Part shown: piece by piece, positions 10,626 to 20,100 of the stretch
How positions within the stretch are numbered: position 1 is the first letter of the stretch
Layout of the letters: each line of letters begins with the position of its first letter
From: an uncultured Fibrobacterota bacterium
GTDB lineage: Bacteria; Fibrobacterota; Fibrobacteria; Fibrobacterales; Fibrobacteraceae
Reading direction: 5' to 3'
DNA: 48,342 nt
Assembly (NCBI GenBank): GCA_903876665.1
Contig: CAIRAY010000162.1
Location: 1 to 48,342 of the forward strand
The notes under the pieces: generated by a model
Told to the model about the DNA's origin: nothing
Database searches by the model: none
What the model saw: the letters and a program-made list of their open reading frames with translations, nothing else
Program-made: the position numbers and the translations under genes

Positions 10626-10666
10626 GGGCTTCCGGCTATTGTGTGGGTAAATCCTTCCGGAAGCCC
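10626..10666 (+). terminator. Possible terminator after the beta-helix gene
   Basis: A perfect 10-bp inverted repeat (GGGCTTCCGG at 10626-10635, CCGGAAGCCC at 10657-10666) starts 8 bp after the stop codon. The loop is long (21 nt) and the downstream tract is C/T-mixed rather than pure T, so efficiency is uncertain. The loop contains the left end of the inverted-repeat element described next. Confidence 0.4.
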
Positions 10667-10956
10667 TTCCCCCTCTTACACCCCCTTTTGGTGCTTTGGG
10701 GTCCAAGCCACTCCCGGGGGGGTGCACATGACGGGGGCGACAGCGGGAGCCGAGCTTGCAAGCCGCAGGCTTGTGGTTCTTCTGCCACAACGGTCTGCGT
10801 AGCAGAAGAAGCGAATCTCCGTGGAAAGCGCCCGACTGGAAGGCGGGGAATGAGCTTTCCATGGAGTCGAGCTTCATAGTGGAGGCAGAAGAGCCATGAG
10901 GTGAAGCTTTTCGCCCATGGCGGGTTCAGCACCCCGGGAATTTACCCACACGATTC
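10636..10956. repeat. GC-rich intergenic element bounded by inverted repeats
   Basis: This roughly 320-bp block fills the 383-bp gap between two convergent genes. Its ends match as an inverted repeat: ATTGTGTGGGTAAAT at 10638-10652 against ATTTACCCACACGAT at 10940-10954, 14 of 15 paired. Inside are further hairpins: CAAGCC/AGGCTTG near 10758, and a perfect TTCTTCTGC/GCAGAAGAA near 10780-10812. Short frames are open on both strands, but none has a ribosome site or a recognisable domain. It resembles a non-autonomous MITE-like repeat or a structured non-coding element. A genome-wide copy count would settle this. The remaining bases up to 11001 hold nothing I recognise. Confidence 0.45.
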
Positions 10957-11001
10957 CCCGAAGTGCCAGTAAATTGACATTCAACACCGACAATGCAGGC
11001 G

Positions 11002-12477
11002 TTAACGAACCAAAATTTGATACACCTGCGTAGCCTTCCCGGGCACAGAAAGGAAATAGAGCCCGGGAGGCAATCCGGAGCTGTGGCTAAAATGACGCAA
11101 TCCTAGCCACTCACGATTACCCATCACAGCACCAGAAAGTTGGCGTACCCGGACCGGTCCCCGATAGGATTCCAGAGCTGGAAGGGACGCCACCTTGTCT
11201 ACCCATGGCTGGAACGCAACGGTTCCAGGGGAAAGCTCAACCTTCCATTGGACATCCTGAACCAGGCGAGTCGTATCCAAACGAACTAGATCCAGAGAAT
11301 CCGGGTCATTATTATTTGATTTCGAGTGCCGAATAATCTCGTCATAAACATGGGCACGGACCTGATGAAGACCGGGAGAAACCGAAATGGAGGCTTTGGG
11401 AAATGACGTGCCGCCATTCTTTTTAACCAACGTCCCATCTACAAACCAATCCACCTTAAGCACTGAAGTATCGATCACGGAAACCCAAAGACGGATTGGA
11501 TCTTTAAGTGTGACTGCGGTGTCCAGCATGGAATCAATGGGATGAACAATGGCATAAATATCATGAATAATCTTTTCACGGGAAATAGCATTGTAGGACG
11601 CAGGCACCCACCCCATCTTGCTATTCAGGCTTGGACGATACTGCCCGCTGGTCACATAACGAGAACCTTCGTAGTACCCCATGGTACCTAGGCGGTAATC
11701 GTCATCCAGATAACCCGCCCAGTGGGCCCATTTTGGGGATTGAGGATCTGCGGTAGAATTTATTTCTCCGTATTCCGCATAGTCGCTCCCGGGTCCGTAG
11801 TATTCATCGGCCAATTGGTGAAAGCCATGGCCCCCCTCGTGCAAAGCAATTTCGCCCCAATAATTTTTTGCAAAAACCACATACTCGGACCCTGAATTGT
11901 AATAGCCCGGATCGTTCAGAACTACATTCTTCCAGTGAAAGGTGGTCCCTGCTCGGGTTGCGGCCTGGGAAAAGAAATCCGCCGCTTTGGCAAAGTCCAC
12001 CCAACCTAAGCGGTCCTGATCCCGGGTCCCTCCCAGGGCATTATTCACCGAAGTAATGATCGGTCCACCCCAAGCGCTAACCACATTCAGGCCGGATTGT
12101 GGACTTTCAAGATCAATACGATAGAAATTGCAGAATTTGTAGTATCGGGGAAGGGGCCTAGCCAGCAATGAGAATTGCCGCCGGTATTTGATGGCACTAT
12201 CGACCACCGCAGGAAACTGAGCAAGCTGGGAGACTGTATACGCTTCGCTCGCATACGCGACATTGACCCGGTTCCCGGATGAACCGTTGTCCACAATTTT
12301 GAAGGTTTTGAAAGTATAGGTATTGGTGGCCGCAGATACGGTTTGCTTTGCAAGCCGCTCGGAACGAACCGGGACCAAATTCCGAAAGTCATCCCGAGGA
12401 GGCAAAGGCTCCGCCATTGAGGACCCCACCCCAAAAAGCACAACCATACACACGAATAGGAATTTCTGCTTACTCAT
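11002..12477 (-). CDS. Secreted peptidase M64 (IgA-peptidase family) with C-terminal tail
   Basis: The protein has 491 residues with a signal peptide at 1-22 (ending SSMA). The zinc motif HEGGHGFHQLADEYY at 213-227 fits the peptidase M64 pattern HExGHxxxxLADEY: His213 and His217 would bind zinc, Glu214 is the catalytic base, and the ADEY segment is family-typical. The core spans about 55-310. Residues 320-430 look like a beta-sandwich module (VDWFVDGTLV, GLHQVRAHVYD). The end (GLPPGLYFLSVPG ... YQILVR) matches the G-x-Y-x-L/V-x-V pattern of secretion tails of the T9SS type A kind. The enzyme is probably exported and cleaves proteins outside the cell. The gene is transcribed alone and is preceded by the dyad at 12514-12536. 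I see no clear Shine-Dalgarno. Confidence 0.88.
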   Translation of the reverse strand: MSKQKFLFVCMVVLFGVGSSMAEPLPPRDDFRNLVPVRSERLAKQTVSAATNTYTFKTFKIVDNGSSGNRVNVAYASEAYTVSQLAQFPAVVDSAIKYRRQFSLLARPLPRYYKFCNFYRIDLESPQSGLNVVSAWGGPIITSVNNALGGTRDQDRLGWVDFAKAADFFSQAATRAGTTFHWKNVVLNDPGYYNSGSEYVVFAKNYWGEIALHEGGHGFHQLADEYYGPGSDYAEYGEINSTADPQSPKWAHWAGYLDDDYRLGTMGYYEGSRYVTSGQYRPSLNSKMGWVPASYNAISREKIIHDIYAIVHPIDSMLDTAVTLKDPIRLWVSVIDTSVLKVDWFVDGTLVKKNGGTSFPKASISVSPGLHQVRAHVYDEIIRHSKSNNNDPDSLDLVRLDTTRLVQDVQWKVELSPGTVAFQPWVDKVASLPALESYRGPVRVRQLSGAVMGNREWLGLRHFSHSSGLPPGLYFLSVPGKATQVYQILVR

Positions 12478-12512
12478 GGATTGAATCTACTTTCAGGATG
12501 GGGTGATTTTTG

Positions 12513-12536
12513 AGTGTACTCTAATTTATGCACAGC
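12513..12536. promoter_or_regulatory. Operator-like motif upstream of the M64 gene
   Basis: TGTACT, nine A/T-rich bases, GCACAGC (plus strand) lies about 40-60 bp before the M64 start and 60-80 bp before the divergent small gene. The same half-sites with the same spacing occur at 24055-24076, upstream of the C25 operon. A perfect palindromic version lies at 8382-8404. On the minus strand the element contains a TAGAGT that could serve as a -10. Confidence 0.4.
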
Positions 12537-12594
12537 CCCCTTTCGAATCCACACAATATATTCTTCGTGGGGATACAAACGCAAGGAGACGATG

Positions 12595-12801
12595 ATGGAA
12601 CGTTATCTGATTCAATTGGCCCTAATCGACGGAGACAAACACGCATTCCAGATCATCCAAAAGGATTATCTGAAATGGCTGTCTCAACAAGAAATTGACA
12701 CCATACTATTCCCAAATTCAGTAGACCGGGAAAGGCTGGCGGCGGACTTCTATTCTTGGATTCGCCGAGACCCCAGCCGGTTTACAGCCCGCGAATTCTA
12801 A
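12595..12801 (+). CDS. Small hypothetical protein (68 aa)
   Basis: A good ribosome site (AAGGAG at 12583-12588) lies 6 nt before the ATG at 12595. The adjacent ATG at 12592 is too close to it. The product begins MERYLIQLALIDGDKHAF and looks mostly helical and soluble, with mixed charge (SQQEIDTILF, ERLAADFYSWIRRDPSRF). No signal peptide or membrane segment is visible. The family is not recognised. It sits between the M64 gene (divergent) and the GH43 gene (convergent, 12 bp away). The reading frame and ribosome site make it a credible gene, but its role is unknown. Confidence 0.6.
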   Translation: MERYLIQLALIDGDKHAFQIIQKDYLKWLSQQEIDTILFPNSVDRERLAADFYSWIRRDPSRFTAREF

Positions 12802-12813
12802 CGCCTCAGGGAA

Positions 12814-14778
12814 TCAGCGCCCAAGCCATCTTCCCAAAAGGTTATAAAGCTTGGGCTGGGAAGTGGCATTCAAAGGAGGACGGCTTGGGGAAACCCAAGT
12901 TGGGGCCTGCTTGGAAAAGGTTATTTTGTTCAGGTTGAATCCGCCACTGCTTTGATCGACAACCAGTCGAAGGCGTTGCAAACCCGCTTTGAGGGTACAG
13001 CTGGTCTTCACGGTAGCCCAGGTCTGAATGCCACCTGTATTGGAAACCGAAATGGCGCCCGAAACATTCACCCCATTGGATTCAATGTGGATGACGTTTC
13101 CCGTTGTGGAGGCCGCAGAGCGGATGTCCAGATCATAGAGACCATCCTGAGCGACGTTTATGGTGTAATCAAGCCATTCTCCCGCATCCAGCCAGCCAAT
13201 ATTGTTTCCACCCCCGGCATCGCTGGTTCCTTGGATATCCACACCTTCGCTGGTTCTGTAGGCTCCGCCCAAATTGGCGGACTCGGTTTCGTGATAAGCA
13301 TTGCCTTCGCCACCCAGGTTGTAATCTTCAAATTCCAACACTCCGGGAATGGAAATCGGAGAACCGCTGAAATTGCCCGAAATACGTACAAAGTCAACCT
13401 GAGAGGATCCCGTAGTTGCCCCAGCTTCCGGATCAAGCCGGATTTGTTTAAGAGTGCCAGTCCATGCGTTTTTTCCGGAAAGATTCACCACATAATCCCG
13501 CAACGCATTGTCGTTTGCGACAATGGTGAAACCGGTAGACTTTGCATTATCAAATCCTGTCGCGGCGGTGGTGGCCCAATACAATTGAGCACTGGTGGAT
13601 GTGGTCTGGTTTTTCATGCGCACGATCACCTGATTGAATTTGGACATATCCAATGCAAGATTATCGGGAGAATAGATGAAGGGGTCGCCCCCCGAAATGG
13701 ACATACTCAGAACTCCTCCGGAAGCCGTTGCTGTCATGTTGTTTGGGCCATTCCAGCCCTCTAGGCCACTATCAAATTCCCAGTGGGTTGCCGGTTCAAT
13801 GAGCACAGGGGTGCCTGATCCTGGAATGGCGAGGGCTGTCCCGGTGGCAACGGGGACACCAAAATTGGGAACATTTCCGTTCCAGGTAAACGACTGCATG
13901 CGCGCATCACGGGGTGAATTGACTGTGTTTTTATTGCTGTCGTACTTGCCATGGTACACCAGCCACCACTCGCCATTGGGAGTCTGCACCGTTGAGTGGT
14001 GCCCCACGGCGTAGGCATTGTTGGCTGGATTTTTTTGAAAAACCGAGACTGCACTCTTGGACCACGCACCTGGATCCATCAAATTGCCCCCTGCCGTGAT
14101 GGTGAGCATGCCCAGTTTGTAACCTTCATAATGACATTGGCTAGCAGAATACACAATGTGTACCTTGTCTCCTTTGGCTAGGAACTGAGGCCCTTCGTTG
14201 ACATTTCCGTTTTCTTTTTCCCATGCATAATCAGGCCAAGACAAGCGCACTGGACTACCCTCCAGGGTATAGGGGTTACTCATTTTGGTGAGCCAAATTT
14301 CCTGACCGGCCGCCCCATCCATCTTTGAATAGGTCAGGTAAAGTTGACCCGTTGCAGGATCCTGCCAAGGACTCGCATCAATGGTATTGCTGAGTCCAGA
14401 AAAGGTTGCCTTGAGCGAATAGCTCCCTAGGGGATCGGCGGTGTTGGCTTCGAGGACAATGGTATTGAACCAGTAATTACCGGGATGGGTCGTGGAGTAG
14501 ATATACCATTTGCCATTCAAAAAATGAATCTCGGGTGCCCACAGGTCGCGACCACTATAGACACTGGCGGAGGGTCCCTGGAAAATTTGATGAAGGTTCG
14601 CATTTTTCCAAATGCGAATGTCTCCGCCTGTCGTATAACAGCCATAGTAGAAACCATTGCTGTAGTATACATGGGGGTCTGGAGCATCACCCGTTTTAAT
14701 GGGATTGGTAAAAGTGGTTTGAGCCCAAACAGGAAGAACCAAAGCCAGAACAAGCATTATTCGAAGCAATAAATTCAT
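12814..14778 (-). CDS. Secreted GH43 glycosidase with CBM-like domain, CBM6 and short C-terminal tail
   Basis: The protein has 654 residues. The ATG at 14778 has GGAG 6 nt upstream and is preferred over the TTG four codons earlier. A signal peptide ends at VWA (residue 19). The five-bladed propeller spans 21-325, with the GH43 landmarks DAPDPHV (base Asp34), WAPEIHF, TIDASPWQD (pKa-modulating Asp134) and NEGPQFL (acid Glu195). Members act on arabinan, arabinoxylan or xylosides; the exact substrate is not readable. Residues 331-470 are a beta-sandwich shared with the 1,266-aa protein upstream (both contain MKNQTT and RDYV-NLS segments). Residues 480-622 are CBM6 (EFEDYNLGGEGNAYHE, GWLDAGEWLDYTINV, SGGFNLNKI). 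The end, LYNLLGRWLGR, is a truncated tail. It is the last gene of a four-gene operon, 30 bp after the preceding gene. Confidence 0.9.
   Translation of the reverse strand: MNLLLRIMLVLALVLPVWAQTTFTNPIKTGDAPDPHVYYSNGFYYGCYTTGGDIRIWKNANLHQIFQGPSASVYSGRDLWAPEIHFLNGKWYIYSTTHPGNYWFNTIVLEANTADPLGSYSLKATFSGLSNTIDASPWQDPATGQLYLTYSKMDGAAGQEIWLTKMSNPYTLEGSPVRLSWPDYAWEKENGNVNEGPQFLAKGDKVHIVYSASQCHYEGYKLGMLTITAGGNLMDPGAWSKSAVSVFQKNPANNAYAVGHHSTVQTPNGEWWLVYHGKYDSNKNTVNSPRDARMQSFTWNGNVPNFGVPVATGTALAIPGSGTPVLIEPATHWEFDSGLEGWNGPNNMTATASGGVLSMSISGGDPFIYSPDNLALDMSKFNQVIVRMKNQTTSTSAQLYWATTAATGFDNAKSTGFTIVANDNALRDYVVNLSGKNAWTGTLKQIRLDPEAGATTGSSQVDFVRISGNFSGSPISIPGVLEFEDYNLGGEGNAYHETESANLGGAYRTSEGVDIQGTSDAGGGNNIGWLDAGEWLDYTINVAQDGLYDLDIRSAASTTGNVIHIESNGVNVSGAISVSNTGGIQTWATVKTSCTLKAGLQRLRLVVDQSSGGFNLNKITFSKQAPTWVSPSRPPLNATSQPKLYNLLGRWLGR
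12819..12863 (-). other. Nested inverted repeats at the 3' end of the GH43 gene (pseudoknot-like)
   Basis: GCCCAAGC (12819-12826) pairs with GCTTGGGC (12849-12856). CTTCCCA (12830-12836) pairs with TGGGAAG (12857-12863). The order a-b-a'-b' is that of an H-type pseudoknot rather than a simple hairpin. It lies in the last 17 codons of the operon, 3-50 bp from the stop. No T-tract follows. It may protect the mRNA 3' end, or may simply reflect the repeated LLGR/WLGR codons. Confidence 0.3.
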
Positions 14779-14808
14779 ACAGCTCTCCAAATCCGAATGG
14801 TTTAAGAA

Positions 14809-17163
14809 TCAATATAGTCGCCCAAGCAAATCGTAGAACCGGTCAAAAGCAGACAAGGAAGGAGCCTTGCTACTCCAGGGAGAATTCACCGCCACCGGAG
14901 CGCTGGCACGAACTTCAATTCGGTCCAGGTTGAATCCACCACCGGAATGTTTGATGTTCAAGCGCAACACATGGGCACCGGCTGTCAAATTCACTGGGAT
15001 TTCCCGGATGGCGTAGGTATGCAGACCTCCTGTGGTCACAAATCCGACACTTCCAAGCGCCACTCCATCCCAAGCAAACAGGACCGAATCGTTCCCCGGT
15101 CCACCGGAGGACGCCCGTAACCCCAGAACATAGGAGCCCGCCTGGGCCACGGAAACAGAATACTCCATCCACTCACCCGTAGAAACCCAACCCACATTGT
15201 AGCCACCACCCGGTGTCGCTTCAATATCTACACCTGTTGTCCGGTATTGTCCCCCGCTGTTCACAAGATCCAAGTCATGGTAGGCAATGGCTTCCCCGCC
15301 CTTGTCAAAATCTTCTACTTGAATGGTATCGGGAAGAGCCAGGGCCGAAGCAAAATAAGGAGCCCGGGGCTCGTTGGCTGCGACGGAGGCGGTGTAGCGA
15401 TAATTGAAGCGACGGTCGGGAGCTGCATCGCCATTGTCCACAAAGATATCCATTCCCCCACTGGTGGCGGCGTTGTCCGCCCATTTGAAATCAAACATAG
15501 GGGTCGCACCTAAGCCAACAAGGCTTTTCGAAATAGAGAGTTCCATGTCGGCACCCCCAACGGAGGCAAAGGCTTGCCCCGCCACAACCCAGGCTGAACC
15601 ATTCCATTTTGCCACCTCACGTTTAGTAGATACAATGGCTCCACGAACTCGATAATCGTAGCCTTGCCACCCCGTGCCCTGATTCTTGTCCGAATTCAAA
15701 AAGAGCTCCATCCATTGAGATCCCGTACTCACCGTTAAATTGGCTGCGGTCTTTACATGGAAGTACACGTTAGTGACATCGTGTGTCACCTGACTTTGAA
15801 TAATATCGTTGCGACCGGTGGTATTGGTCAGCGTGGCACTATTGTCGCAATTTTGGTAATTGCGGGCCTGAGTGTCCCCCGCAGGATCCTTGTACAAGGG
15901 GAGTACTCCGGTCCAATCGGCGAAGACCCCATCCACGGCGATGGTTTTGGTGGTGCTCGAGACGGTTGCCACCGGCATGCCTTTATATTTGCGGATATTT
16001 GCCATCAACTGATAATAATAGTTGTCTCCGTAGCCACCCTTCATGGGCTCAATATCTCGGTTGTACTCGGAATTGAATTCATCTACAAAAAACCAACTGC
16101 CTGGCGTTTGATCCAAGGCCTTGCCGAGGAAATTGAACGCGCTAGCCATTCCCGCATCCGCATTCCACGCTCCTGCAGTCCATTCATTCCAGCCGGTCAC
16201 GAACAGCATGGGAGCATCCACGGAGTCGGCCCGGTTCCACTGTTCCTGAAAGTATAGACCATAAGGCGTACTGTCGGCAATCCAATATTGATCGATCACC
16301 GGAAGGACGCCCTTGTCTGCATTGTGCTTGGTCCAGCTGGAACCTTTGTTGTCTGGGCTTCCCTTGGGCCACAAGGGCGCTCCCATGGACTTGTTGACCA
16401 CCATTTGCTCCACTACACCATTGTGATAACTTGCCCTCTGCGGATAATCGTCAATAAAACGCCACTGATCATCCTGGCTTCCTTGAAATGCCCATGTGTC
16501 ACGGAAGGTAAAGAAGTCACGCATCTCCTGGGTTGTAGCCGAATCCGCCGTCTCCAGCATTAATGGCTTCCCTTCCCAAAGGAACCAGAGATCTTTGTAT
16601 TTCTGGGGTTTGTATATGTCATTAAATACTGTTGTCATGGTCGCCTTGGCATTGGCGTTCAGGAAGAACACCACCTTGGGCACAGGGACACCTTTCGCTT
16701 TTAGGTCTGTAGCTACATCCAAAAATCCATTCAGATAGTTGTGCCCGATGGCGCCATTGGTATAGTCGAGAAAAATGAAATCCACACCGGCATTGGCAAG
16801 CATGGTCAAGTTCTTGCGAGCGACCCAGGGATCTCCACTATGGTAATACCCATTTTCGGGCTGTCCCCACCACCAATCTGCCCAAATCCACTGCGGATTG
16901 GTGGGGCGCAAAGCCATTTCTTTGCTCACATCGTGGATGGGGTTGGTGCGCACGGACCCATGCCATAGCCAATAAAACACACCCACCCAACGTTGCTTGG
17001 ATGTCCCCACCTCGGCGGGAAGTGGCAAAGAACGGCCCACACCATCCGTAGCTACCCAATCACTATTCCAGAACGGTAGCGCCGGAGTATTTTGCCCAGA
17101 TGCAGAACCAAATATCAAGGCCAAAAGCAATACACAGGGGACTAGGATTCGTTTCATCGACAT
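14809..17163 (-). CDS. Secreted GH71/GH99-like protein with CBM9-like domain, CBM6 and short tail
   Basis: The protein has 784 residues with a signal peptide at 1-23 (ending SASG). Residues 55-390 look like a (beta/alpha)8 domain. WVGVFYWLWHG, a GVDFIFLDYTNG strand and FVTGWNEWTAG recall GH71/GH99-type mannan- or glucan-active enzymes, where WNEW closes the barrel. I could not place the catalytic acids, so the family call is tentative. Residues about 400-590 (DGVFADWTG, DVTNVYFHVKT, MELFLNSDKN) match CBM9/DOMON-like sandwiches. Residues 612-752 are CBM6. The protein ends RFYDLLGRLY, a truncated tail. The start codon lies 2 bp after the stop of the upstream gene, and its ribosome site (GGAG) is inside that gene's last codons, so translation is coupled. 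Confidence 0.72.
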   Translation of the reverse strand: MSMKRILVPCVLLLALIFGSASGQNTPALPFWNSDWVATDGVGRSLPLPAEVGTSKQRWVGVFYWLWHGSVRTNPIHDVSKEMALRPTNPQWIWADWWWGQPENGYYHSGDPWVARKNLTMLANAGVDFIFLDYTNGAIGHNYLNGFLDVATDLKAKGVPVPKVVFFLNANAKATMTTVFNDIYKPQKYKDLWFLWEGKPLMLETADSATTQEMRDFFTFRDTWAFQGSQDDQWRFIDDYPQRASYHNGVVEQMVVNKSMGAPLWPKGSPDNKGSSWTKHNADKGVLPVIDQYWIADSTPYGLYFQEQWNRADSVDAPMLFVTGWNEWTAGAWNADAGMASAFNFLGKALDQTPGSWFFVDEFNSEYNRDIEPMKGGYGDNYYYQLMANIRKYKGMPVATVSSTTKTIAVDGVFADWTGVLPLYKDPAGDTQARNYQNCDNSATLTNTTGRNDIIQSQVTHDVTNVYFHVKTAANLTVSTGSQWMELFLNSDKNQGTGWQGYDYRVRGAIVSTKREVAKWNGSAWVVAGQAFASVGGADMELSISKSLVGLGATPMFDFKWADNAATSGGMDIFVDNGDAAPDRRFNYRYTASVAANEPRAPYFASALALPDTIQVEDFDKGGEAIAYHDLDLVNSGGQYRTTGVDIEATPGGGYNVGWVSTGEWMEYSVSVAQAGSYVLGLRASSGGPGNDSVLFAWDGVALGSVGFVTTGGLHTYAIREIPVNLTAGAHVLRLNIKHSGGGFNLDRIEVRASAPVAVNSPWSSKAPSLSAFDRFYDLLGRLY

Positions 17164-17165
17164 AG

Positions 17166-20100
17166 TTACTCCATATTTACGAAAATCTGCGAAGAATTTG
17201 CCGAACCAGGAATGCGAACGATGTAGACTCCCTGAGGCATTTTACTGCCCATGGGAAAGGCCCCCATCAGGGTCCCATCCAATGAATATATGTTTCTCTT
17301 TGGCGATGGGGATTGGCGACTGCCTGGGTCTTGGGGGAATTTTGTGGGAATATCCTGATTCTTGACCACAATCCGATCCAGATTGAAGCCACCGCCTGTC
17401 TGTTCAATGCGAACACACAGCACATGTACTCCACTAGGAATTTGCGCGGTAATTGTCTTGGTTGCGTAGGTATGAATCCCACCCGTAGGACCAAAGGCGA
17501 AGGTTTGACCCAGAGGTTGCCCATCCAGCAATAGGCGAGCAGTGTCGTTTCCGTTCACAGAGGCTGCAGTCAATGAGATTTCAGCCAACATGGAAGAAGG
17601 AACATTTACCAAATATTCAAGCCACTCACCCGAAGCCAACCAACCCACACTAAATCCACCGCTGGGGATACTTTGGATGTCTACAGACTCCCCGGTTCGG
17701 TAGGCCCCACCCTCATTGGTGACAGACAAATCATGATAGGCATTGCCTTCTCCGCCTCGGTTGAAATTTTCAACCTCAATGGTATCTGGAAATGTATGGG
17801 GAACGGAGGCCAGCGGATAAGCTCCCGCAAGTTTGACATAGTCTAGGCCAATGGAACCTGTAGCTGCTGAGACGGCAACATCGAGGCGCAATTGCTCCAG
17901 CGTGTCAATCCAATAGGTATTTGCGGATAAATTCAGGACATAATCCCGTTGCACAGCATCGTTGGGCTGAATCGCAAAGGTAGCATGTTTGTTGGTATTA
18001 TAGGAAAGTCCGGTATTGCGAATCCAGAAGAGCTCGGCAGTATTGTCCGTGGTTTGATTTTTCATTCCCACAATCACAAAGGGGTAGTCCGCCGTGGCGT
18101 ATTTGAGGTTGAGGGGAGAGAGCATTTGAGGGTCTGCCCCGGTGAGGGTTAAACTGGCAACACTTGCAGAGGCCTGCCCAGAAAGAGAATTGGCGAGGCT
18201 CCAATTTTCCAGGGTACTGGTAAAATCCCAGTGGTTGGGTGGCGCAGAGGAGCTGGAGCTACTGGAAAGATCCGGGGCCGGGACTCCGCTGTTATCCTGT
18301 TCCACCTGGAACGAGACTCCAGCGCCATCACTCATGGTCACGGGGATCGATATTCCGATCAATCCATTCGAATCCACATAGGAGCGGTATCCGTCATTCC
18401 CGTTGACTTTGTATGTAACCTCCTGACGAGTGGCTCCGTTCATGCGGTAGAGCTTTAGTGGCTTCCAAGAATACAATCCTTCTACCGAAAAGCTCATGAC
18501 ACTTTCGCCCCCAGTAACCTGAAACTCTGCTGTACTGCCGTTGGGGCTACGGACCACTGGAACCCAGGGGTAGTCCGATGCAACTTCCTGTGTGCCTCCG
18601 GTTGTGGCAGAGACATCAGGTAGCGCGTAATTGGTATGGGTATTTTCGGCACTGGTGATTTCATTGTTAATGATTTTTCCGCCATAGGACATGACCATGA
18701 AGCTAAAGCGAAGATGATCTCCGGCTTTGAGGGTAAGTCCTTCCTTTTCAAGCACCAATTCGTAGGTCACATAATTTTTGTGCTCCTGATATACGCCACC
18801 ATTGTCGTAGTAGCCACCCGCCGGCTTTTTTTTGCCTATGCGAAGTGCAAGAGGAATGGAATTTCCATCTTGACCCTGCAATGTCAGACTTTTTTGGAAC
18901 ACTTGAACGTACATGTTGGCCTGCATGTTGGCGAAGGTCGGGTCCGAGGGGGTTGCCGTATTTGGATCAAAGGACCAACGCTTGTCGGTAAGCGCAAAGG
19001 CGGGTTTGCTCCCGTTTAGGTTTACCGTTTGCACGGTGCTACTGGCTACATTGTAATCATTGGGAACGCCTATGTATTGTGGCGAAAGAGCGTTTTGCGC
19101 CGTGGAACTGAAAAACGCATTGTAGAAGAAAATGTAGTCTGACATAAAGTGAACCAACTTGATTCGCTCACCCGCAGCAAGATTTACATCTTGCTTCACC
19201 ACGATGTCTAGATCGCCCAACACGCGGTTTTCTTCTTTGTCCGGGAGCGCCGACCAGGTTTGGGTCATGGCAAATTTTCCTCCATCCACATTGTAGGTAT
19301 TTTCCTGACGGAAGTGCGAAAGACTTGGAACCAGACTCCGGGACTTCTGAAACTCCTTTTGTCGATCACCGACATCACCATAGTAGAAATGAAGACCCCC
19401 TCCCCATTGTTCCACATTTTCGGGAGTCTGGACCCCCCAGGCCCATTGGGTTGCCTGGCTGGAAAAGCCACGGAAATCCCCCGTGGAGGCTTCCCATGGT
19501 TTTAAATCGACCGAACACCACACTCCCACATTTGAGGTGAAAAGAGGTGTTTCGCTAATCACCGAGCCCGTGGCTGGAACCTGCATGTTCCCCCATTTGT
19601 GTGTAATCAACAAGGGGATAAAGGTCATGGATTTGCCGGTTTGCAGACGCACAGGGAACTCGCTACGACCATAACCTTGGAGCTCGGTCTCCGTGGTAAA
19701 TGGACATTCGTTGGCAAATGCACCCGTCCAATCCGCAATATTTCCGCCCAGGGAGCGAGTGACCGCTAACGGGATCGGCAAGGGATATCCGTTGCCGTCT
19801 TGCAATACCACGGCGGTACTCGGACCACCGGTGTTATGCCTCATATAGATCAGTCGGTTATCCGTGGGATTATTGACAGTAACCCGGGCACCGGCGTATT
19901 TATTGGGCCAGCCACCGACCTTGACTGCATCACCCCAATTCATCCCCTCGGTTTCAAATACATAGGCCCCGGTAAGCTCATCATAAGCGACGGGATCAAC
20001 CCAGGAAGAATATTGGTTCCCATCTTGGTTTACCCGCGACACGGAAAAGGCACTGGAAGCTAGAGGATTCAACTCTTGCCTTGCATTTTCAAGAATGGTG

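Noticed and set aside
10636..10932. 98-codon minus frame and overlapping plus frames in the inverted-repeat element
   Set aside because: No start signal, Arg/Pro-rich composition, and several mutually overlapping frames on both strands, as expected for GC-rich non-coding DNA.
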